Origin: Thermosulfurimonas sp. F29
GTDB taxonomy: Bacteria > Desulfobacterota > Thermodesulfobacteria > Thermodesulfobacteriales > Thermodesulfobacteriaceae
Direction: 5' to 3'
Assembly: GCF_019688735.1 (NCBI RefSeq)
Contig: NZ_JAIFYA010000003.1
Span: forward strand, 372,001-436,000
DNA length: 64,000 nt
The position numbers were made by a program, and so were the translations under genes. Shown in pieces: positions 60,689-64,000 of this stretch. The notes under the pieces were generated by a model. The model searched no databases, was not told the DNA's origin, and saw nothing but the letters and a program-made list of their open reading frames with translations. How positions within the stretch are numbered: position 1 is the stretch's first letter; the number at the start of each line of letters is the position of its first letter.

Positions 60689-61051
60689 TTACCGGTGCCA
60701 GCAATTGGGACATCCGGGAGCCGACGCTTCACCCGACCGCATCCTCTGACAGAAACGTTCCTCGTGGTGTTTCTCACAGTAGTCCTTCATATCCTTCCAG
60801 ACCTTTTCCCGCAATTCCCGCATCTTCTCCCAGTGGCCGCGCATGTAGTTCATCATTTCCCGGCAGGCCGAACTATCCGGATTGACTCCCCGGCAGTATC
60901 TCCAGAGAGAAGTGGCCGCGGGTGGGCCCGAATCCGAACGGACGGCCTTTTGGGGCGGGGAGGGGGAGGGCCCGGATTCGGAAAATCCCATCCCCGCGGC
61001 CAGAAGTAAAACCATCATCGCACCCAGAATCCATGTCTTTCTTCCCTGCAT
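60689..61051 (-). CDS. secreted Cys/Met/His-rich small protein
   Basis: Not recognised. A signal peptide (about residues 1-24) is followed by a Pro/Ser linker and a helical region with many Met, His, Glu and Lys (CREMMNYMRGHW, DYCEKHHEERFCQRM) and a CPNCWHR end. Six cysteines plus histidines suggest metal binding or disulfides in the periplasm. In broad character it recalls ZraP/CpxP-type periplasmic stress proteins, without a convincing match. SD AAGGAGG precedes the ATG. It is downstream of the lipoprotein gene (16-nt gap), probably one transcript. Confidence 0.6.
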   Translation of the reverse strand: MQGRKTWILGAMMVLLLAAGMGFSESGPSPSPPQKAVRSDSGPPAATSLWRYCRGVNPDSSACREMMNYMRGHWEKMRELREKVWKDMKDYCEKHHEERFCQRMRSGEASAPGCPNCWHR

Positions 61052-61067
61052 AACGCACCTCCTTGGA

Positions 61068-61496
61068 TTAATAGTAGTTTCCGGTCTTGCTTCCCTCACA
61101 GACCTCCTCGATCCGGTCCGTGACGAGCTGTCCGTTGCGCCACACCCGTTTGTGGACTTTGTGGCAGTAGGTCTTCTGGTTGTAGTCCAGCGGTGTGGCC
61201 TCCACCACCGCGTTCCCCTGCCGATAGACCACCGGTCGTCCGTTGGCTACGGCCCGGGCACTGGCCCTCGAGCTGATGGCACTAAGGCCTCCGCCCAGGG
61301 TGGCTCCGATCGCCCCGCCGATCACCGCTCCGCGCCAGGGGTTGTGGTGATCGAGGAGAGCCCCCGAAAGCGCCCCCACCGCCGCCCCCAGACCGGCCCC
61401 CTGATAGGGAGCACTGCCCTGAGTGGTGGTACAGGCGGAGGCGGAAAGGAGAATTCCCGCCACCAGAAGAACCAGAGGCTTCATAGCGTTTCTCAC
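61068..61496 (-). CDS. lipoprotein with glycine-zipper domain
   Basis: An outer-membrane-type lipoprotein. The signal ends with lipobox SASAC, after which the mature protein has glycine-zipper repeats (GAGLGAAVGALSGALLD, GAVIGGAIGATLGGGL) like SlyB/YMGG proteins, and a polar C-terminal region with VYRQGNAVV and two cysteines. GTG at 61496 is chosen, as AGGAGG lies 7 nt upstream; an ATG four codons later is possible. A sigma-54-type promoter precedes it. Mature length is about 120 residues. Confidence 0.78.
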   Translation of the reverse strand: MRNAMKPLVLLVAGILLSASACTTTQGSAPYQGAGLGAAVGALSGALLDHHNPWRGAVIGGAIGATLGGGLSAISSRASARAVANGRPVVYRQGNAVVEATPLDYNQKTYCHKVHKRVWRNGQLVTDRIEEVCEGSKTGNYY

Positions 61497-61536
61497 GGGC
61501 TCACCTCCTTTCTGTTGCGAGTCTGCCGGAGGTATA

Positions 61537-61552
61537 AACAAGGATCGTGCCA
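61537..61552 (-). promoter_or_regulatory. candidate sigma-54 promoter for the lipoprotein operon
   Basis: On the minus strand TGGCACG-N4-TTGTT. The -24 element is a perfect match; at -12 the usual GC is GT. Predicted +1 is near 61526, giving a 30-nt leader. Confidence 0.6.
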
Positions 61553-61640
61553 GAAGCCGGAAAGCGCGATCCTCCAACGGTTCCGTGAAAAAGGCCTCCC
61601 GGGTACCCGAGGTGGTGGTTCGACAATGTCTTCCGGTCCT

Positions 61641-61658
61641 TTCGACGATTTTGTCGAA
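61641..61658. promoter_or_regulatory. inverted repeat TTCGAC-N6-GTCGAA, candidate activator site
   Basis: A perfect 6-bp dyad between two divergent sigma-54-type promoters, centred about 75 bp before the plus start and 124 bp before the minus start, which suits an NtrC-type enhancer site. Another TTCGAC half site lies 22 bp to the left (61619-61624), two helical turns away. Confidence 0.55.
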
Positions 61659-61697
61659 GGGGGTCTACGGGACCGAGAAATCTTAAAGCCTGGTGGA

Positions 61698-61713
61698 GGG
61701 CACGGATCCTGCA
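61698..61713 (+). promoter_or_regulatory. candidate sigma-54 promoter for the two-component operon
   Basis: GGGCACG-N4-CTGCA on the plus strand. The invariant GG (-24) and GC (-12) are kept, with one mismatch in each element. Predicted +1 is close to the first start codon, so the leader would be very short. Confidence 0.5.
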
Positions 61714-61726
61714 TAAAATTAAAGAG

Positions 61727-62101
61727 ATGATAGTGCGTCTGAGCTTTCTGATTTTGGTCTTGATCTTCGCAAACGGAAATGTTCCCCTGAGGGGGGCGGA
61801 GAGGGGGTGTTGCTGGCGGAAGAAGGTTCTGGTGGTGGGACGCGTGGTGGAGTGGCGTCCGCCCCTTCTGACGCTCCGCACCTCTTCGGGGAAGATGCTT
61901 TATATCCGGATGGGGCCTTACCGCTTCTGGCACCGGTTGCGGCTGGAATTGAATCCCGGAGAGAAGGTGCTAGTGAAGGGATGGCGATGCGGGGAGGTGC
62001 TTATTCCCGAAACCCTGGAATCGCCAGCGGGGCGCCTGCGGCTGCGGGATGAGCGGGGATGGCCGCTCTGGAGAAGAGGGAGTTCGGAAGAGGAATGGTA
62101 A
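61727..62101 (+). CDS. small secreted protein, possibly OB-fold
   Basis: Not recognised. A signal peptide (about residues 1-24) precedes about 100 residues with beta-strand character (VLVVGRVVEWRPPLLTLRTSSG, PGEKVLVKGWRCGEVLIPETL) that recalls OB-fold proteins, and three cysteines. ATG at 61727; a GTG two codons later has AAAGAG at better spacing. Its stop overlaps the kinase start (ATGGTAA), so it belongs to the kinase-regulator operon and may be a periplasmic input or target. Confidence 0.6.
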   Translation: MIVRLSFLILVLIFANGNVPLRGAERGCCWRKKVLVVGRVVEWRPPLLTLRTSSGKMLYIRMGPYRFWHRLRLELNPGEKVLVKGWRCGEVLIPETLESPAGRLRLRDERGWPLWRRGSSEEEW

Positions 62102-63312
62102 CCCTGCGTTTCCGTTTTTTTCTCACCGGGGCGCTTCTCCTGGTGGGAACCTTCTTTCTGCAACTCTTCATCATTCGCCACACCCTCTCCCTCCATCAGC
62201 GTTTTGAGGCCGAAAGGGCCCTGGGCCTTATAGAGGGACGTCTTTCCGGATACCTGGAGCTCCTGAGGGTGCTTCCAGATCCTCCGGCCTTCCTCCGGAA
62301 TCTGGCCTGGCTTACCGACGAGCTCCAGAGTGATCCCGGGCTGGTGGGTGTCCGGGTCTCCGAAAAAGGGCGTCCCCTGCTGGACACCTTTCCCGAGGGG
62401 GTCGGAGCGCCACCCTGGCCTATCTGTGTGCAGGGTTATCAAAGAGACGGGCTCTTTTTTCTGTGTCGCGAAAGCGAGCTCGTGCCCGGACGCTACTTTC
62501 GGATCACCGCGGCTTTCGAAAATACCTTTAAGATCAGACTCTTCCGCGAGGCCCTTGAATACGGAGGCCTGGTGCTGATCGGAGGACTCCTGCTGCTTCT
62601 TTTCGCCTATCTTTACACCAGGAGACTCGAAAGGGAAAGGGAAAACCTGGAGCGACGACTCTCGGCGTCGGAAAAACTTGCCGCAATGGGCAGGCTCTCG
62701 GCGATGATCGCCCATGAAATCCGAAATCCCCTGCATACCCTTTCCATGGGAATGCAATACATCTTTGAGGATCCGGAGTCGGCCCGGGAGTATAGACCCC
62801 TTCTCGAAAAGGAGATTCGCCGGTTAAGTGAACTTACAGGGGAGCTTCTCCGCCTTTCCCGGGGGTTCGAGATCCATCCCGAACCAGTGGAGGTGGAGGA
62901 TCTTCTTTCGGAGCTCACAGCCCGTTTTCGTCCGAGGGCGGAGGCCCGAAAAATCCGTTTCCGGATCAAAAACGAGGGAGTACGGGAGTGCCGGGCTGAT
63001 CGCCGCTGGCTCTACCGGGCACTTTCGAGCCTTCTGGAAAATGCCCTCGCGGCCCCCGAAGGGCACGAGGTGGAGCTACGGATCTTTCCCCGGGGGAATG
63101 AAATATGTTTTTCGGTCCGCAATACCGGCACCACGGTTCCCGAGGAACTACGATCCCGGATTTTTGAGCCCTTTTTCACCACCAAAAGAGACGGTTTCGG
63201 ACTGGGACTTTACATAGTGAAACAGGTGGCCGAGGCCCACGGAGGACGGGTGGATCTCCGGGAGGGAGGGAAATGGGTATGCTTCGAGATGAGGCTCCCG
63301 CGGTCCTCCTAG
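62098..63312 (+). CDS. membrane sensor histidine kinase, NtrB/ZraS type
   Basis: It phosphorylates the downstream NtrC-type regulator. Two membrane spans (about residues 5-27 and 157-177) enclose a periplasmic sensor of about 130 residues. The H box is [16 protein letters not shown] with the phosphorylated His; the ATPase domain has [12 protein letters not shown] (N box), NTGTTVP (G1), [18 protein letters not shown] (F/G2) and [10 protein letters not shown]. Length is 404 residues from ATG 62098; an in-frame ATG at 62059 would add 13. Its 3' end overlaps the regulator gene. Confidence 0.92.
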   Translation, partial: VTLRFRFFLTGALLLVGTFFLQLFIIRHTLSLHQRFEAERALGLIEGRLSGYLELLRVLPDPPAFLRNLAWLTDELQSDPGLVGVRVSEKGRPLLDTFPEGVGAPPWPICVQGYQRDGLFFLCRESELVPGRYFRITAAFENTFKIRLFREALEYGGLVLIGGLLLLLFAYLYTRRLERERENLERRLSASEKLAAMGRLSAMIAHEIRNPLHTLSMGMQYIFEDPESAREYRPLLEKEIRRLSELTGELLRLSRGFEIHPEPVEVEDLLSELTARFRPRAEARKIRFRIKNEGVRECRADRRWLYRALSSLLENALAAPEGHEVELRIFPRGNEICFSVRNTGTTVPEELRSRIFEPFFTTKRDGFGLGLYIVKQVAEAHGGRVDLREGGKWVCFEMRLPRSS

Positions 63313-64000
63313 TGGAGGACGAGGAGGCCCAGCGGCAAATCCTGGGGAAGTACCTTGAGCGCAAGGGTTTTCGGGTCCGGGAGGCCCCAACCGGGGCCGA
63401 GGCCCTCCGAATCGTGGCGGAGCATCGACCCGAGCTGGTAATCCTGGACTGGCGTCTTCCGGATACGGACGGATTGCAACTTATTCCGAAAATAAGAGAG
63501 AGGAGTCCTTTCACCGCTATAGTAATGCTTACGGCCTTTGCCACGGTGGAACGCGCCGTGGAGGCCATGAAACTGGGAGCCTATCACTACCTAACCAAGC
63601 CGGTAAACCTGGAAGAACTGACCCTGGTTCTGGAAAAGGCCCTTTCGGAACTCCGTCTGCGGCGGGAGGTAAGAAGACTCAGGGAGAAGTTGAGTGAACT
63701 CGGGATCCCGGAGGCGAAGGATGTGGTGGCCGAGAGTCCGGCCATGAAGGAGATCCTGCGGCTCATCGCCCGGGTGGCCCCCACCGAAGCCACCGTGCTT
63801 CTCACCGGAGAGTCCGGCACCGGGAAAGAGGTCCTGGCCGGTCTGATCCACCGTTTGAGCCCCAGACGCAACTCTCCCTTTCTTAAGATAAACTGTGCAG
63901 CCATTCCGGAGGGACTCCTGGAATCTGAACTTTTCGGTCACGAGAAAGGCGCCTTCACCGGGGCTGATCGGGCCAGAGCGGGACTCTTTGAGGAGGCCGG
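63273..64000 (+). CDS. NtrC-type sigma-54 response regulator, cut by the window end
   Basis: A receiver domain ([11 protein letters not shown], phosphorylated Asp in [12 protein letters not shown], Thr in VMLTAFAT, Lys in YLTKPVN) is followed by the AAA+ activator domain with Walker A GESGTGKE and the sigma-54 contact loop GAFTGA. The C-terminal DNA-binding domain lies beyond the window. ATG at 63273 has GGAGGGAGGG before it; a second ATG two codons later is also possible. It overlaps the kinase gene by 40 nt. It is the obvious activator for the two sigma-54-type promoters upstream. Confidence 0.93.
   Translation, partial: MGMLRDEAPAVLLVEDEEAQRQILGKYLERKGFRVREAPTGAEALRIVAEHRPELVILDWRLPDTDGLQLIPKIRERSPFTAIVMLTAFATVERAVEAMKLGAYHYLTKPVNLEELTLVLEKALSELRLRREVRRLREKLSELGIPEAKDVVAESPAMKEILRLIARVAPTEATVLLTGESGTGKEVLAGLIHRLSPRRNSPFLKINCAAIPEGLLESELFGHEKGAFTGADRARAGLFEEA

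Overview
The window is about 64 kb of GC-rich bacterial chromosome with very dense coding. It looks like a thermophilic, mainly anaerobic Gram-negative bacterium, most like the Thermodesulfobacteria (Thermosulfurimonas or Thermodesulfatator type). This is an inference. It rests on a branched-polyamine synthase (bpsA), a superoxide reductase, a hemerythrin chemoreceptor, archaeal-type RNA ligase, an outer-membrane porin and BepA-like protease, and many NtrC/sigma-54-type features. No rRNA, CRISPR array, complete insertion sequence or prophage is visible. One tRNA gene (Pro, GGG) is present.

Layout. 0-5.7 kb: Fe-S protein, exported superoxide reductase, bpsA, hisD, plsC, ddl and an HD-domain protein. 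6-8.7 kb: a divergent dnaA and a glcD-type oxidase. 8.7-10.6 kb: a decayed cysteine-cluster gene, tRNA-Pro, and a speD-like/speE pair. 10.6-15.4 kb: sbcC, di-haem peroxidase and peroxiredoxin. 15.6-20.2 kb: a five-gene operon slyD-oppD-oppF-rtcA-RNA ligase. 20.2-24.8 kb: metal permease, epimerase, phosphofructokinase and class II aldolase. 24.9-31.8 kb: chemoreceptor, then sbcD-argH-pyrC-two tiny membrane genes-pyrB on the minus strand. 32-38.5 kb: dnaE, glyS and glyQ. 38.5-47.7 kb: trmJ, rlmD, a CheX-like gene, mdh, porin, proC, rlmE and a diguanylate cyclase. 47.8-55 kb: ileS-lspA-zinc-knuckle/TPR gene and groES-groEL under a CIRCE operator. 55-60.7 kb: M48 and M16 peptidases with a second tiny-membrane-protein pair bracketed by a 57-bp repeat, then trpF. 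60.7-64 kb: a divergent module of secreted proteins and an NtrB/NtrC-type two-component system with two candidate sigma-54 promoters.

The most notable observations are: (1) an AT-rich palindrome built on AAAATAGGATC/GATCCTATTTT, present five times; in four copies its axis lies 52-55 bp upstream of the predicted transcription start, and two copies sit in bidirectional promoters of identical geometry; (2) two loci encoding the same kind of overlapping pair of tiny membrane proteins, one translationally coupled inside the pyrB-pyrC operon and the other between 57-bp direct repeats; (3) an AdoMet-decarboxylase-like protein lacking both the pyruvoyl serine and the catalytic cysteine, next to speE; (4) a sigma-54 module whose own regulator is encoded in it; (5) a DnaA with altered Walker A and B motifs. 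Several genes also appear to be leaderless, with the predicted start of transcription on the initiation codon.
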